From contig NZ_JAGILA010000002.1 in NCBI RefSeq assembly GCF_017874595.1, forward strand, positions 992,001 to 1,056,000: a stretch of DNA of 64,000 bases. The letters are read 5' to 3'. Under the pieces are notes generated by a model. It saw only the letters and a program-made list of their open reading frames with translations, was not told the origin of the DNA and did not search any database. The stretch comes from Sinorhizobium kostiense. Its GTDB lineage: Bacteria; Pseudomonadota; Alphaproteobacteria; Rhizobiales; Rhizobiaceae. The position numbers and the translations under genes are program-made. Of the stretch, positions 46,107 to 58,653 are shown one piece after another. Positions within the stretch are counted from its first letter, which is position 1; each line of letters begins with the position of its first letter.

Positions 46107-49100
46107 ATGAACTTTTCACGCTTCTTCGTCGACCGTCCGGTCTTCGCGGGCGTTCTCTCCGTGCTGATTTTCGTCGCGGGCCTGATCGGCATGACCGGCT
46201 TGCCCATCTCGGAATATCCGGAAGTTGTGCCGCCGCAGATCGTCGTTCGGGCCCAATACCCCGGTGCCAACCCGGCTGTAATCGCCGAAACCGTCGCGAC
46301 GCCGCTCGAAGAGCAGATCAATGGCGTCGAGGGCATGCTTTACATGCAGAGCCAGGCGACCGCCGACGGGTTGATGACGCTCACCGTCACCTTCGAACTT
46401 GGCACCGATCCCGACCAGGCACAGCAGCTCATACAGAACCGGGTCTCGCAGGCCGAACCGCGGCTGCCGGAGGAGGTGCGCCGCCTCGGCGTCACCACCG
46501 TGAAGAGCTCGCCCGACCTGACGCTCGTCGTGCATCTGCTCTCGCCGAACGGGCAATACGACATCAACTACCTGCGCAATTACGGTGTCTTGAACGTCAA
46601 GGACCGGCTGGCGCGGGTCGAGGGCGTCGGCCAGGTGCAGATCTTCGGCGGCGGAGACTATTCGATGCGCGTCTGGATCGATCCGGAAAAGGCTGCCGAG
46701 CGCGGGCTAGCGGCAAGCGATGTCGCCAACGCCATCCGCGGACAGAACGTCCAGGCGGCCGCCGGCGTGATCGGCGCTTCGCCCTCCGTTGCAGGGCTCG
46801 ACCTGCAGCTCTCCGTTAATGCTCAAGGACGCCTGAGAACCCCGGAGGAATTCGCCGGCATCGTCGTCAAATCCGGTGACAATGGCGAGATCACCCGCCT
46901 CGGCGACGTCGCACGCGTTGAAATGGGCGCGGCGGATTACTCGCTGCGCTCGCTGCTCGACAACAAGGCCGCCGTCGGCATGGGCGTTTTCCAGGCCCCC
47001 GGCTCGAACGCCATCCAGATCTCGGAAAACGTCCATAAGGTCATGGCCGAACTGAAGCAGACCATGCCGGAGGGCGTCGACTACGAAATCGTCTACGACA
47101 CGACGCAGTTCGTCCGGGCTTCGATCGAATCGGTCGTGCACACATTGCTCGAAGCTATCGCGCTGGTGGTGCTCGTCGTCATCGTGTTCCTGCAGACCTG
47201 GCGCGCCTCGATCATCCCGCTCGTGGCCGTGCCGGTCTCGATCGTCGGCACCTTCGCGGTGATGTATGTCTTCGGCTTCTCGATCAATGCGCTGAGCCTC
47301 TTCGGGCTGGTGCTGGCGATCGGCATCGTCGTCGATGACGCGATCGTCGTCGTCGAAAACGTCGAGCGCAACATCGCGCAAGGCCTGTCGCCGGTGCAGG
47401 CGACCTATCGCGCCATGCAGGAGGTCTCCGGCCCGATCATCGCCATCGCGCTGGTGCTGGTCGCGGTATTCGTGCCGCTTGCCTTTATCACCGGCCTTAC
47501 CGGACAATTCTACCGCCAGTTCGCCTTGACCATCGCCATCTCGACGGTGATCTCCGCTTTCAACTCGCTGACGCTGTCGCCGGCCCTCGCCGCGCTTCTC
47601 TTGAAGGACCACCATGCGCCGAAGGATCTTCTGACGCGGGTAATGGACAAGCTCTTCGGCTGGTTCTTCCGCGGCTTCAACCGCTTCTTCGGAAGGAGCT
47701 CCGAGGCCTACGGCCGGGGCGTCGGCGGCATTCTCACGCGCAAGTCGTTGATCATGGGCCTCTATGTCATCCTGCTTGGTGTGACTTTCGTGCTCTTCCG
47801 CGCTGTCCCCGGCGGCTTCGTCCCGGCCCAGGACAAGCAATATCTGATCGGCTTCGCGCAGCTGCCGGATGCGGCGACGCTCGACCGTACGGAGGACGTC
47901 ATCCGGCGCATGAGCGACATCGCGATGAAGCATCCCGGCATCGAACATGCGATCGCTTTCCCCGGTCTGTCGATCAACGGCTTCACCAACTCCTCCAACT
48001 CCGGCATCGTCTTCGTGTCGTTGAAGCCCTTCGAGGAACGCACGACGCCCGAGCTCTCCGGCGGCGCGATCGCCATGCAGCTGAACCAGCAGTTCGGGGC
48101 GATCCAGGACGCCTTCATCGCCATGTTCCCGCCGCCCCCGGTACAAGGCCTCGGCACAACGGGCGGATTCAAACTGCAGATCGAGGACAGGAACGGCCTC
48201 GGCTATCGGGCACTCGACGATGCCGCCAAGGCCTTCCTGGGCAAGGCGATGCAGGCGCCGGAGCTCGCCGGGCTCTATTCGAGCTATCAGATCAACGTGC
48301 CGCAGCTCTATGCCGACCTTGATCGCACCAAGGCGCGCCAGCTCGGCGTGGCGGTGACGGACGTGTTCGAGACGCTGCAGATCTATCTCGGCTCGCTCTA
48401 CGTCAACGACTTCAACGCTTTCGGCCGCACCTACAGCGTGCGCGTCCAAGCGGATGCGAGCCACCGCAGCCATGCGGATGACATCGGCAAGCTGAAGGTG
48501 CGTTCGGCGTCCGGCGAGATGATCCCGCTCTCCGCGCTGCTCAAGGTCGAACAGACGGTCGGCGCCGAGCGGGCGATCCGCTATAATGGCTTCCTCGCCG
48601 CCGACATCAATGGCGGTCCTGCTCCGGGCTTCTCCTCGGGCCAGGCACAGGCGGCGATCGAGCGGATCGCGGCGGAGACGCTGCCGCCGGGCATCAGCTT
48701 CGAGTGGACGGATTTGACCTATCAGCAGATCCTCGCCGGCAATTCGGGCGTTCTCATCTTCCCGCTGGCACTGCTGCTCGTCTATCTCGTGCTCGCCGCA
48801 CAGTATGAAAGCCTGATGCTGCCGATCGCGATCATCCTGATCGTGCCGATGGGCATCATGGCAGCGCTCACGGGCGTGTGGCTGACCGGTGGCGACAACA
48901 ACGTCTTCACCCAGATCGGCCTGATCGTGCTGGTGGGGCTCTCGGCGAAGAACGCGATCCTGATCGTCGAATTCGCTCGCGAGCTCGAGCTCTCCGGCAG
49001 GAGCGCCGTCAGCGCCGCAATCGAGGCAAGTCGCCTTCGTCTGAGGCCGATCCTTATGACCTCCATGGCCTTCATCATGGGCGTCGTTCCGCTCGTCACC

Positions 49101-49292
49101 TCCACAGGTGCAGGTGCGGAGATGCGTTCGGCCATGGGTATCGCAGTCTTCGCCGGCATGATCGGCGTCACCGCCTTCGGCATCTTCATGACTCCGGTCT
49201 TCTACGTGCTGATCCGCAAGCTCTCCGGCGAGCGGCCGCTAAAGCACGCGGGAGCCCAGATCGAAGCGCCGCATCTCGCCCCGGGGGAATAG
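46107..49292 (+). CDS. RND multidrug efflux transporter (HAE1 family)
   Basis: A 1061-residue AcrB-like proton antiporter: twelve helices, N terminus MNFSRFFVDRPVFAGVLSV, the proton-relay motif GIVVDDAIVVVENVER in TM4 (two Asp), and two large periplasmic loops. Exports hydrophobic compounds together with the preceding adaptor. The first 37 codons of the longer frame from 45996 are not used; AAGGGGGATGAC precedes the ATG. The operon ends in a strong terminator. Confidence 0.94.
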   Translation: MNFSRFFVDRPVFAGVLSVLIFVAGLIGMTGLPISEYPEVVPPQIVVRAQYPGANPAVIAETVATPLEEQINGVEGMLYMQSQATADGLMTLTVTFELGTDPDQAQQLIQNRVSQAEPRLPEEVRRLGVTTVKSSPDLTLVVHLLSPNGQYDINYLRNYGVLNVKDRLARVEGVGQVQIFGGGDYSMRVWIDPEKAAERGLAASDVANAIRGQNVQAAAGVIGASPSVAGLDLQLSVNAQGRLRTPEEFAGIVVKSGDNGEITRLGDVARVEMGAADYSLRSLLDNKAAVGMGVFQAPGSNAIQISENVHKVMAELKQTMPEGVDYEIVYDTTQFVRASIESVVHTLLEAIALVVLVVIVFLQTWRASIIPLVAVPVSIVGTFAVMYVFGFSINALSLFGLVLAIGIVVDDAIVVVENVERNIAQGLSPVQATYRAMQEVSGPIIAIALVLVAVFVPLAFITGLTGQFYRQFALTIAISTVISAFNSLTLSPALAALLLKDHHAPKDLLTRVMDKLFGWFFRGFNRFFGRSSEAYGRGVGGILTRKSLIMGLYVILLGVTFVLFRAVPGGFVPAQDKQYLIGFAQLPDAATLDRTEDVIRRMSDIAMKHPGIEHAIAFPGLSINGFTNSSNSGIVFVSLKPFEERTTPELSGGAIAMQLNQQFGAIQDAFIAMFPPPPVQGLGTTGGFKLQIEDRNGLGYRALDDAAKAFLGKAMQAPELAGLYSSYQINVPQLYADLDRTKARQLGVAVTDVFETLQIYLGSLYVNDFNAFGRTYSVRVQADASHRSHADDIGKLKVRSASGEMIPLSALLKVEQTVGAERAIRYNGFLAADINGGPAPGFSSGQAQAAIERIAAETLPPGISFEWTDLTYQQILAGNSGVLIFPLALLLVYLVLAAQYESLMLPIAIILIVPMGIMAALTGVWLTGGDNNVFTQIGLIVLVGLSAKNAILIVEFARELELSGRSAVSAAIEASRLRLRPILMTSMAFIMGVVPLVTSTGAGAEMRSAMGIAVFAGMIGVTAFGIFMTPVFYVLIRKLSGERPLKHAGAQIEAPHLAPGE

Positions 49293-49311
49293 GACACCTC
49301 CCCAGACGCGA

Positions 49312-49337
49312 GCGGGCCAGGCAATTGCCTGGCCCGC
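49312..49337 (+). terminator. Rho-independent terminator of the RND operon
   Basis: Arms GCGGGCCAGGC and GCCTGGCCCGC (11 bp) around AATT, followed by TTCTTTCTC. Located 20 bases past the RND stop. It isolates dapE from the efflux operon. Confidence 0.88.
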
Positions 49338-49450
49338 TTCTTTCTCACGGAACCGCGGAGTGGTCTCATCACGCGTGACAGCTTGGAACCGATCGGATAA
49401 ACCAGCAATTCCAGTCCATTGGCCCACCGGCTCCGCAGGCATACCGCTCG

Positions 49451-50644
49451 ATGTTCCCGACCGATCCGATCTCCAATCTCGCCACCCTCATCCGCTGCCC
49501 GTCGGTTACCCCGGCCGAAGGCGGCGCGCTCCGGGCGCTCGAAGCCATGCTGGCGCCGCTGGGCTTCAGGGTCGATCGCGTGGTTGCCAAGGAAGCCGGA
49601 ACGCCGGATGTCGAGAACCTCTATGCCCGGGTCGGAAGCGAAGGGCCGCACCTGATGTTCGCCGGCCATACGGATGTCGTTCCCGTCGGCGACGAGGCCG
49701 CCTGGAGCCATGGCCCGTTTTCAGCCGAGATCGCGAATGGCGAGATGTACGGCCGCGGCGCCGTCGACATGAAGGGCGGCATTGCCTGCTTCGTGGCGGC
49801 GGTTGCCCGCCACGTCGAAAAGCATGGCCCGCCGAAAGGCTCGATCTCCTTGCTCATCACCGGCGACGAGGAAGGTCCGGCGATCAACGGCACCTCGAAG
49901 CTGCTCGAATGGGCGGCAGCCAAAGGCGAGCGCTGGGACGCCTGCCTTGTCGGAGAGCCCACCAACCCCGATCAGCTCGGCGACATGATCAAGATCGGCC
50001 GGCGCGGCTCGCTTTCCGGCCGCATCACCGTTCATGGCGTGCAGGGACATGCGGCCTATCCGCATCTCGCCGACAATCCGGTGCGCGGTATCCTGCAGCT
50101 TACCGCAGCGCTGATGCACCCGGCCTTCGACCAGGGTACGCAGGATTTCCAGCCTTCCAATCTCGAGGTCACGACGATCGATGTCGGCAATTCAGCCGTC
50201 AACGTCATTCCTGCAAAGGCAAGTGCCGCCTTCAACATACGTTTCAACGACGGCTGGACGGCCGAGAGCCTGATGGCGGAGATCGTCGCGCGGCTGGACC
50301 GGGCCGCAAAAGACGGCACACTCAGACCCGGCCGGGCGCCCGTCAAGTACGAGATCGTCTGGAACGAGCGGCCGAGCCAGGTGTTCCTGACGCGCGACGA
50401 TGCGCTGGTCGAGTCGCTTTCCGGCGCGGTCGAAGCCGTCATCGGGCGGCGCCCGCAACTTTCCACCACGGGCGGCACCTCGGACGCGCGCTTCATCAAG
50501 GACTATTGCCCGGTGGTCGAATTCGGCCTCGTCGGCCGGACGATGCATATGGTGGACGAGCGCGTCGCGGTGGACGAGCTCGAGACGCTCACCGAGATCT
50601 ACGGCTCCTTCATCGCCCGCTGGTTCAGACATGCCGTCGCTTGA
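49451..50644 (+). CDS. dapE: Succinyl-diaminopimelate desuccinylase
   Basis: A 397-residue M20-family zinc peptidase that yields LL-diaminopimelate. Metal and catalytic motifs: [12 protein letters not shown] (about residue 69), [23 protein letters not shown], and [11 protein letters not shown] near the C terminus. Succinylase-branch partner of DapD. Its last 14 bases overlap the next membrane-protein gene. Confidence 0.96.
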   Translation: MFPTDPISNLATLIRCPSVTPAEGGALRALEAMLAPLGFRVDRVVAKEAGTPDVENLYARVGSEGPHLMFAGHTDVVPVGDEAAWSHGPFSAEIANGEMYGRGAVDMKGGIACFVAAVARHVEKHGPPKGSISLLITGDEEGPAINGTSKLLEWAAAKGERWDACLVGEPTNPDQLGDMIKIGRRGSLSGRITVHGVQGHAAYPHLADNPVRGILQLTAALMHPAFDQGTQDFQPSNLEVTTIDVGNSAVNVIPAKASAAFNIRFNDGWTAESLMAEIVARLDRAAKDGTLRPGRAPVKYEIVWNERPSQVFLTRDDALVESLSGAVEAVIGRRPQLSTTGGTSDARFIKDYCPVVEFGLVGRTMHMVDERVAVDELETLTEIYGSFIARWFRHAVA

Positions 50645-51227
50645 ATTGGTCCTCGCTTACATCAAGGGGCTATGGCTCCTCATTCTCGGCAAGCGCGAGG
50701 GCTATGTCTGGCTGGACCTCAGCGAAGGCGGTCTCTGGCGCTCCTTCGCGGCGATCCTCTGGGCACTGCCGGCAATGGTCGTGACCTGGGCCTCCTGGAG
50801 GCTCTATTATCTCTCCGCGATGCCGACCGGCACGACTGTCGGCGCAGGCTTCTTCCTGAAGCTCTTCATCGTCGATCTCACAAGTTGGTTGGTGCCGATC
50901 CTGCTGATCGTCATCCTTTCGCGGCCCCTCGGCTTTGCCGCTTTCGTGGTGCCGGTGATCGTCACCACCAATTGGCTTTCGGTGCCCCTGTCCTATGCAG
51001 CGGCGGTGCCGGCAGCGATCCTGCTGCTTGCGCGCGAAGCCCAGCCCGTGACCGCCTTCCTGTGGTTGATCGTACTCTTTGCCAGCACCGCCCTGCTCTT
51101 CCGGCTGCTGCGCACGATCACCGGCAACGAGAACCTGCTCGCGGCGGCTCTAACGGCACTCTTCCTGCTGCCATCGATGATGGTCGGGCAATATCTGCAA
51201 CATCTCTTCGGCCTGATCCCCGGCTGA
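50631..51227 (+). CDS. Hypothetical multi-helix membrane protein
   Basis: A 198-residue protein with about five hydrophobic segments (for example [44 protein letters not shown]) and no named domain that I recognise. Start [15 protein letters not shown] at 50631, overlapping the dapE end by 14 bases, so it is likely co-translated with dapE. It ends 7 bases from the convergent truA gene. Conserved linkage to dapE suggests a housekeeping role, but function is unknown. Confidence 0.78.
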   Translation: MPSLELVLAYIKGLWLLILGKREGYVWLDLSEGGLWRSFAAILWALPAMVVTWASWRLYYLSAMPTGTTVGAGFFLKLFIVDLTSWLVPILLIVILSRPLGFAAFVVPVIVTTNWLSVPLSYAAAVPAAILLLAREAQPVTAFLWLIVLFASTALLFRLLRTITGNENLLAAALTALFLLPSMMVGQYLQHLFGLIPG

Positions 51228-51234
51228 CGGAGCC

Positions 51235-51978
51235 TCAATAGTCCACTTGCAGGAAATAGAGCCCCTCCGGCGGCGCGACCGGTCCGCAGGCCTTGCGGTC
51301 TCGTGCCTCAAGAGCCGCCGCTAGATCGTCCGGCGTCCACTTGCCCTCCCCAACGAGCTTCAATGAGCCGGCGAAGGAACGAATCTGATTGTGGAGGAAG
51401 CTTTGGGCGCTCGCGCGGATCTCGATCAATTCGCCGCCGCGGGTGACGTCCAGCCGGTCGAGCGTCCGCCATGGGCTCGTCGCCTGGCAATGGGCGGAGC
51501 GGAACGTGCTGAAATCGTGGTGGCCGACGAGCCGCTGCGCCGCCTCGTGCATCGCCTCATGGTCGAGCACCTTCGGCACCCACCAGGCGCGCCGCGCCTC
51601 GAGCGCCAGCGGTGAGCGGCGCGAGATGATCCGATAGAGATAGTGGCGGCGGACGGCCGAGAAGCGAGCGTCGAAACCCGACGGCGCTTCCGTGGCGTCG
51701 AGGATTGAGACCCGCTCGCCAGCGAGCGTCAAATGGGCGTTCAGCGCGTTGCGCAGCGTGTGCGCCTTCCAGTCGCGCCCAAGGTCCAGATGCGCCACCT
51801 GGCCGATCGCATGGACGCCGGAATCGGTGCGTCCCGCTCCGCGGATAGAGACGGTTTCGCCTGTGAGCGACAAGACCGCCTTCTCGATCGCGCCCTGAAC
51901 CGAAGGGCCGTTTTCCTGGCGCTGCCAGCCGACATAGTCGGAGCCGTCATACTCGACGGTCAGGCGATAGCGCGGCAT
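51235..51978 (-). CDS. truA: tRNA pseudouridine(38-40) synthase
   Basis: A 247-residue enzyme isomerising uridines 38-40 in the tRNA anticodon arm. N terminus [21 protein letters not shown]; catalytic Asp lies in GRTDSGVHA (about residue 57). Start at 51978 since the core motif begins at once; the frame's first ATG at 52005 lies inside fmt. One base separates it from the fmt stop, so def-fmt-truA is a tight operon. Confidence 0.95.
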   Translation of the reverse strand: MPRYRLTVEYDGSDYVGWQRQENGPSVQGAIEKAVLSLTGETVSIRGAGRTDSGVHAIGQVAHLDLGRDWKAHTLRNALNAHLTLAGERVSILDATEAPSGFDARFSAVRRHYLYRIISRRSPLALEARRAWWVPKVLDHEAMHEAAQRLVGHHDFSTFRSAHCQATSPWRTLDRLDVTRGGELIEIRASAQSFLHNQIRSFAGSLKLVGEGKWTPDDLAAALEARDRKACGPVAPPEGLYFLQVDY

Positions 51979-51979
51979 A

Positions 51980-52915
51980 TCAGGAGACCCTCGCGCCCGC
52001 CGCAACCGGCGTGCCGCGCAGGAATTCCAGCGCAGCGAGCGCCTTGCCGCCTGCGCGCTGCAATCGCGTCAGCCGCACCGCACCTTCGCCGCAGGAGATC
52101 GTCAAAGTATCGTCGAGCACGGTACCGGGCTCGCCGGTACCGTCGGCGAGCTCAGAGGTCAGCACCTTGATCCGCTCGACCCGGCCGGCGATCTCCAGTT
52201 CGAACCAGGCTCCCGGGACGGGCGACAGCCCGCGAATATGGTTATGCACGTCGCTTGCCGACCGGGTGAAATCGATACGCGTTTCGTCCTTTGTGATCTT
52301 GGCCGCGTAGACAACGCCTTCCTCCGGCTGAGGGGTCAGCGTCAATTCGCCGGTCTCGAGCTTCGTCATCGCCTCCTTCATCAGCGCTGCCCCGACATGC
52401 ATCAGCCTGTCGTGCAACTCACCGGCCGTCATCGCTTTGCCGATCGTCACGCACTTCGTCAGTGCAACCGGGCCGGTGTCCAGCCCCTTATCCATCTTCA
52501 TCACCATCATGCCGGTCTCGCTGTCCCCGGCCATGATCGCGCGCTGGATCGGTGCGGCGCCCCTCCAGCGCGGCAGGAGGGAGGCGTGACCATTGTAGCA
52601 GCCGTAGCGAGTGCCCGTGAGGATCTCCTCCGGCAGCAACAGCCCATAGGCGACGACGACCGCCACATCCGCATCGAAGTCGCGGAAGGACTGCCGGTCG
52701 GCCGGCTGCTTGAAGTTGGCGGGTGTCAACACCGGGATGCCCAGGAGCTCGGCCGCCTGATGCACCGGAGACTTCGTAAGATCGAGGCCGCGCCGGCCGC
52801 CGGGACGCGGCGGCTGCGTATAGGTGGCAACGATCTCATGGCCAGCCTCGGCGAGCGCTCGAAGCGTCGGTACCGAGAATTCGGGCGTGCCCATGAAGAT
52901 GATGCGAAGTGTCAA
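51980..52915 (-). CDS. fmt: Methionyl-tRNA formyltransferase
   Basis: A 311-residue enzyme formylating initiator Met-tRNA. The N terminus reads (TTG)[17 protein letters not shown], and the formyl-folate site [20 protein letters not shown] lies near residue 107. The start is best placed at TTG 52915-52913, nine bases after GGAG: the conserved [10 protein letters not shown] strand begins just inside it, and an ATG start would either delete it or add 70 unrelated residues. Operon def-fmt-truA couples formylation, deformylation and tRNA modification. Confidence 0.94.
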   Translation of the reverse strand: MTLRIIFMGTPEFSVPTLRALAEAGHEIVATYTQPPRPGGRRGLDLTKSPVHQAAELLGIPVLTPANFKQPADRQSFRDFDADVAVVVAYGLLLPEEILTGTRYGCYNGHASLLPRWRGAAPIQRAIMAGDSETGMMVMKMDKGLDTGPVALTKCVTIGKAMTAGELHDRLMHVGAALMKEAMTKLETGELTLTPQPEEGVVYAAKITKDETRIDFTRSASDVHNHIRGLSPVPGAWFELEIAGRVERIKVLTSELADGTGEPGTVLDDTLTISCGEGAVRLTRLQRAGGKALAALEFLRGTPVAAGARVS

Positions 52916-52995
52916 GGCGGTGAACTCCGTCTTTTTCGAATGCCCGGACCGGCCAGGCCGAACCCCGGCTGTCCGCGCCAAGAACCCTCGGCTCG

Positions 52996-53520
52996 TCAGA
53001 TCGCGTGGCTTCCCCGCATCTTGGCGGCCTTGGTGAATTTGCGAATCACCATATCGCGCTTGAGCTTGGAGATATGGTCGATGAAGAGAACGCCGTTCAG
53101 GTGATCGATCTCGTGCTGCAAGCACGTGGCGAGCAGCCCATCGGCCTCGACGGCCTGCTTCTTGCCTTCACGATCGAGATACTCGACGGTGATCGCGGCC
53201 GGCCGCTCGACCTCGGCATAATAGTCGGGAATCGACAGGCAGCCTTCCTCGTAGACCGAGCGCTCGTCGGAAGAGCGGACGATCTCAGGGTTGATGAAGA
53301 CGAGCGGCCTTCTCTCCTCGCTTTCCTTTGTGACGTCGAGCACGAGAAGGCGCTTCGGCACGCCGATCTGGATGGCCGCCAGGCCGATGCCGGGCGCATC
53401 ATACATGGTCTCGAGCATATCGTCGGCGAGACGTCGGACATCGTCGTCTATCGCCTCCACCGGCGTCGATACCTGGCGCAGTACGGGATCGGGAAGAATG
53501 ATGAGCGGCTTGATCGTCAT
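52996..53520 (-). CDS. def: Peptide deformylase
   Basis: A 174-residue metalloenzyme removing the N-formyl group from new proteins. The three PDF motifs are intact: [18 protein letters not shown] (Cys ligand) and QHEIDHLNG (His ligands and Glu). Start [11 protein letters not shown] at 53520; the 12 upstream residues in frame are not conserved in type. First gene of def-fmt-truA, with an 80-base gap to fmt. Confidence 0.96.
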   Translation of the reverse strand: MTIKPLIILPDPVLRQVSTPVEAIDDDVRRLADDMLETMYDAPGIGLAAIQIGVPKRLLVLDVTKESEERRPLVFINPEIVRSSDERSVYEEGCLSIPDYYAEVERPAAITVEYLDREGKKQAVEADGLLATCLQHEIDHLNGVLFIDHISKLKRDMVIRKFTKAAKMRGSHAI

Positions 53521-53658
53521 GCCGCTCCCATAGCCGATCTTTCCGCCCGGGTGCAAGGAAATTACCGACGCGAAATCGCAAGCCTTCGGTAGCGCAACTC
53601 AATATGTCCGTTCTCGTTTTGATCTGTCCTTCGGGAGCGAATCTGTTAGGCTGCAGCC

Positions 53659-54852
53659 ATGGAGCCCCTCGCCTTTTCCTTCGACCAGCCGCTATTTCAA
53701 CTCGCCAGCCTGCCCATCACGGCAGGCCACCTCGTCGCCGCAGCCGCCTTGCTGATGGCGCTTGTCGCCATCGCGGCTGGCCGCCGCGCCCGTTCGCTGC
53801 GCATCGACGAGCGCGACGGGCAGATCTCGGCGCTGCTTGCCGCCCAGACCGAGCTGCAGGGGCGAATCGCGACGATGGCCGAGGTGTTCGGCGCCCGACA
53901 GGCCGAGCTCAATCAAACACTTAGCCAACGTATCGACGGCATGACGCACCGGATTGGCGCCTCGATCAGCGAGCAGACCAAAGCGACGCATGAGAATCTC
54001 CGGCGTCTGCAGGAGCGGCTGGCCGTCATCGACAGCGCCCAGAACAACATCCAGGCGCTCGCCAAGGACATGGCCGGGTTGCAGAACATCCTTTCCAACA
54101 AACAGACGCGTGGCGCCTTCGGCCAGTCGCGCATGGAGGCGATCGTCGCAGACGGCCTGCCGATCAGCGCTTACACTTTCCAGGCCACGCTTCCAAACGG
54201 CGCCCGCCCAGACTGCATCATCCGCATGCCAAACGGCCAGCCGCCGCTCGTCATCGACGCGAAGTTTCCGCTCGAATCCTGGAACTCCATGCGCGACGCG
54301 CCGGACGCCGACCGGCGTCAGCAGGCTGCGCAAGCCTTCCGCCGCGACATGGAGGTGCATGTGCGCGATATTGCCAGCAAGTATCTCTTGCCCGGCGAAA
54401 CGCAGGAGACCGCTTTCCTCTTCGTTCCGTCGGAATCGATCTTCGCCGAAATCCACGAGCACTTCGAGGCCTTGGTGCAGAAGGCGCATCGCCAGCGTAT
54501 CGTCATCGTCTCGCCTTCGCTCCTGCTGCTCTCGATCCAGGTCATCCAGGCGATCCTCAAGGATGCGCGCATGCGCGAGCAGGCGCATCTGATCCAAGGC
54601 GAGGTGATACGGTTGATGGAGGACCTGTCGCGTCTGGATGAACGCGTGCGCAAGCTCCAGGGCCACTTCGCCATGGCGCAGAAGGATGTCGACGAAATCC
54701 TGATCTCGTCGAACAAGCTGACGCGCCGCGGCGCCAGGATAGAGACGCTGGAAATGGAGGCCACAGCGCCGCCCGGGCCGAGCGAGAAAGGTGAGCGAGC
54801 AGTCGACAATCGCATGGGCCAGTTGAAGCTCAGGGTGGTTGACGAGGACTGA
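53659..54852 (+). CDS. rmuC: DNA recombination protein RmuC
   Basis: A 397-residue RmuC-family protein: N-terminal membrane helix (HLVAAAALLMALVAIAAG), a coiled coil to about residue 155, and a PD-(D/E)XK-like nuclease core (RPDCIIRMPNGQPPLVIDAKF). E. coli RmuC limits inverted-repeat recombination; the enzymatic activity is inferred. Divergent from def, 51 bases before rbsK. Confidence 0.92.
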   Translation: MEPLAFSFDQPLFQLASLPITAGHLVAAAALLMALVAIAAGRRARSLRIDERDGQISALLAAQTELQGRIATMAEVFGARQAELNQTLSQRIDGMTHRIGASISEQTKATHENLRRLQERLAVIDSAQNNIQALAKDMAGLQNILSNKQTRGAFGQSRMEAIVADGLPISAYTFQATLPNGARPDCIIRMPNGQPPLVIDAKFPLESWNSMRDAPDADRRQQAAQAFRRDMEVHVRDIASKYLLPGETQETAFLFVPSESIFAEIHEHFEALVQKAHRQRIVIVSPSLLLLSIQVIQAILKDARMREQAHLIQGEVIRLMEDLSRLDERVRKLQGHFAMAQKDVDEILISSNKLTRRGARIETLEMEATAPPGPSEKGERAVDNRMGQLKLRVVDED

Positions 54853-54903
54853 CGCAGTCGGGCACTCTCCGGCAAATTCTGCGAGCCGACGGGACACCTC
54901 GAA

Positions 54904-55803
54904 ATGATCACTGTTCTTGGATCCATCAACATGGATCTGATCGCCACGACCGCACGCCTGCCGAAGCCCGGCGAAACCGTTGCCGGATCCGGCTTCTCTA
55001 CCGCCGCAGGCGGCAAGGGTGCGAACCAGGCGCTGGCGGCGCGACGCGCAGGCGCCGCCGTGCGCATGGCCGGCGCCGTCGGATCCGACAGCTTCGCAGA
55101 GGGAGCGCTTGCACTGCTCAGCGAGGCGGGCGTCGACCTCGGCCTCACCAAGACCGTGGATGCTCCGACCGGTACGGCTCACATCATTGTTGGCGGCGAT
55201 GGCGAGAACGTCATCGTCGTCGTGGCGAGCGCCAACGCGACGGTGAGCGAGAGTGACGCCGCTGCCGCCGTCGAGGCGATGTCGCCCGGGGATACACTAA
55301 TGCTTCAGCTCGAAATTCCGGGTGTTTCGGTCAAAAAGGCGCTTGACGATGCACGGCGCCGGGGTATCCGCTCCGTCATCAATATCGCGCCACTGACCCC
55401 CGATGCTGCCCGCCTCGGCCGCATGGCCGACATCGTCATCGCCAATGAGACCGAGTTCGAACTCCTTGCCGGCAAGAGCGGCATCGCTGCCGCCGATCGG
55501 GAAGAGGCAATGAAGGCACTTCACGCCGAAACCGGGCAGACCGTTATCGTCACCCTCGGCGCCGAGGGCGTGGTGGCGATCCATGAAGGCAAGCTCCACC
55601 GGGCGAAGGGGGTCACGATCGAGCCGGTCGATACGGTCGGGGCCGGCGACACCTTCTGCGGCTATCTGGCTGCAAGCCTCGATGCGGGGCTTTCCTTCCC
55701 CGATGCGCTTCGCCGCTCGGCGGTCGCGGGCTCGCTCGCCTGCCTCAAGCCAGGCGCGCAGCCCTCCATTCCGCTCGCAACTGAGGTCACCGCCCTCCTC
55801 TGA
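54904..55803 (+). CDS. rbsK: Ribokinase
   Basis: A 299-residue PfkB-family kinase. N terminus ITVLGSINMDLI, AAGGKGANQALAARRAG near residue 35 and C-terminal DTVGAGDTFCGYLAAS (catalytic Asp) match RbsK. Phosphorylates ribose to ribose-5-P. No ribose transporter lies beside it; the nucleoside hydrolase 3 kb away would generate ribose from nucleosides, a possible functional link. Confidence 0.92.
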   Translation: MITVLGSINMDLIATTARLPKPGETVAGSGFSTAAGGKGANQALAARRAGAAVRMAGAVGSDSFAEGALALLSEAGVDLGLTKTVDAPTGTAHIIVGGDGENVIVVVASANATVSESDAAAAVEAMSPGDTLMLQLEIPGVSVKKALDDARRRGIRSVINIAPLTPDAARLGRMADIVIANETEFELLAGKSGIAAADREEAMKALHAETGQTVIVTLGAEGVVAIHEGKLHRAKGVTIEPVDTVGAGDTFCGYLAASLDAGLSFPDALRRSAVAGSLACLKPGAQPSIPLATEVTALL

Positions 55804-55923
55804 CGATCGACCGGAATTAGCGCCGCTTCGCGATACGAACAGTGAATGTCGCAGCAACGACACTCGTCGCGCAGAATTCGCCAGAACTCCCAGTAAACGC
55901 CTGAAATGTTGGGCGTATCTTAA

Positions 55924-58467
<2,544 letters not shown>

Positions 58468-58496
58468 GCTGGCAGCGCTTGATATCTGCAGAAATA

Positions 58497-58519
58497 CCCC
58501 TCCCCTCAAGGGGGAGGGG
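58497..58519. repeat. Palindromic repeat, family A, copy 3
   Basis: CCCCTCCCC and GGGGAGGGG flank TCAAG. Third clear copy of the family in the window. It lies 29 bases after the mcpX stop, between convergent genes, and may act as a transcript end. Confidence 0.7.
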
Positions 58520-58608
58520 CTTGGTGCTCGCGGCAATTCCAGCAACGCCCATGACTTGGCTTAGCGTCTGCCAGAAAAGACAGGGTCGCCGGAGACGTTG
58601 CGGCAGGT

Positions 58609-58633
58609 TAGGCACCTCCCCCTTGTGGGAAAA
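58609..58633. repeat. Degenerate family-A half repeat
   Basis: TTAGGCACCTCCCCCTTGTGGGAAAA resembles one arm plus loop of the CCCTCCCC...GGGGAGGG family but the second arm is eroded. Lies 90 bases from the intact copy at 58497. Confidence 0.4.
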
Positions 58634-58653
58634 ATGCACGCCACGGCTTCACT

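Noticed and set aside
46707..48473. 588-codon minus-strand frame opposite the RND pump
   Set aside because: Low-complexity charged translation (HRDGD-type), antisense to conserved transmembrane segments.
53692..55182. 496-codon minus-strand frame across rmuC and rbsK
   Set aside because: Spans two well-supported genes and their gap on the opposite strand, which a real gene would not do.
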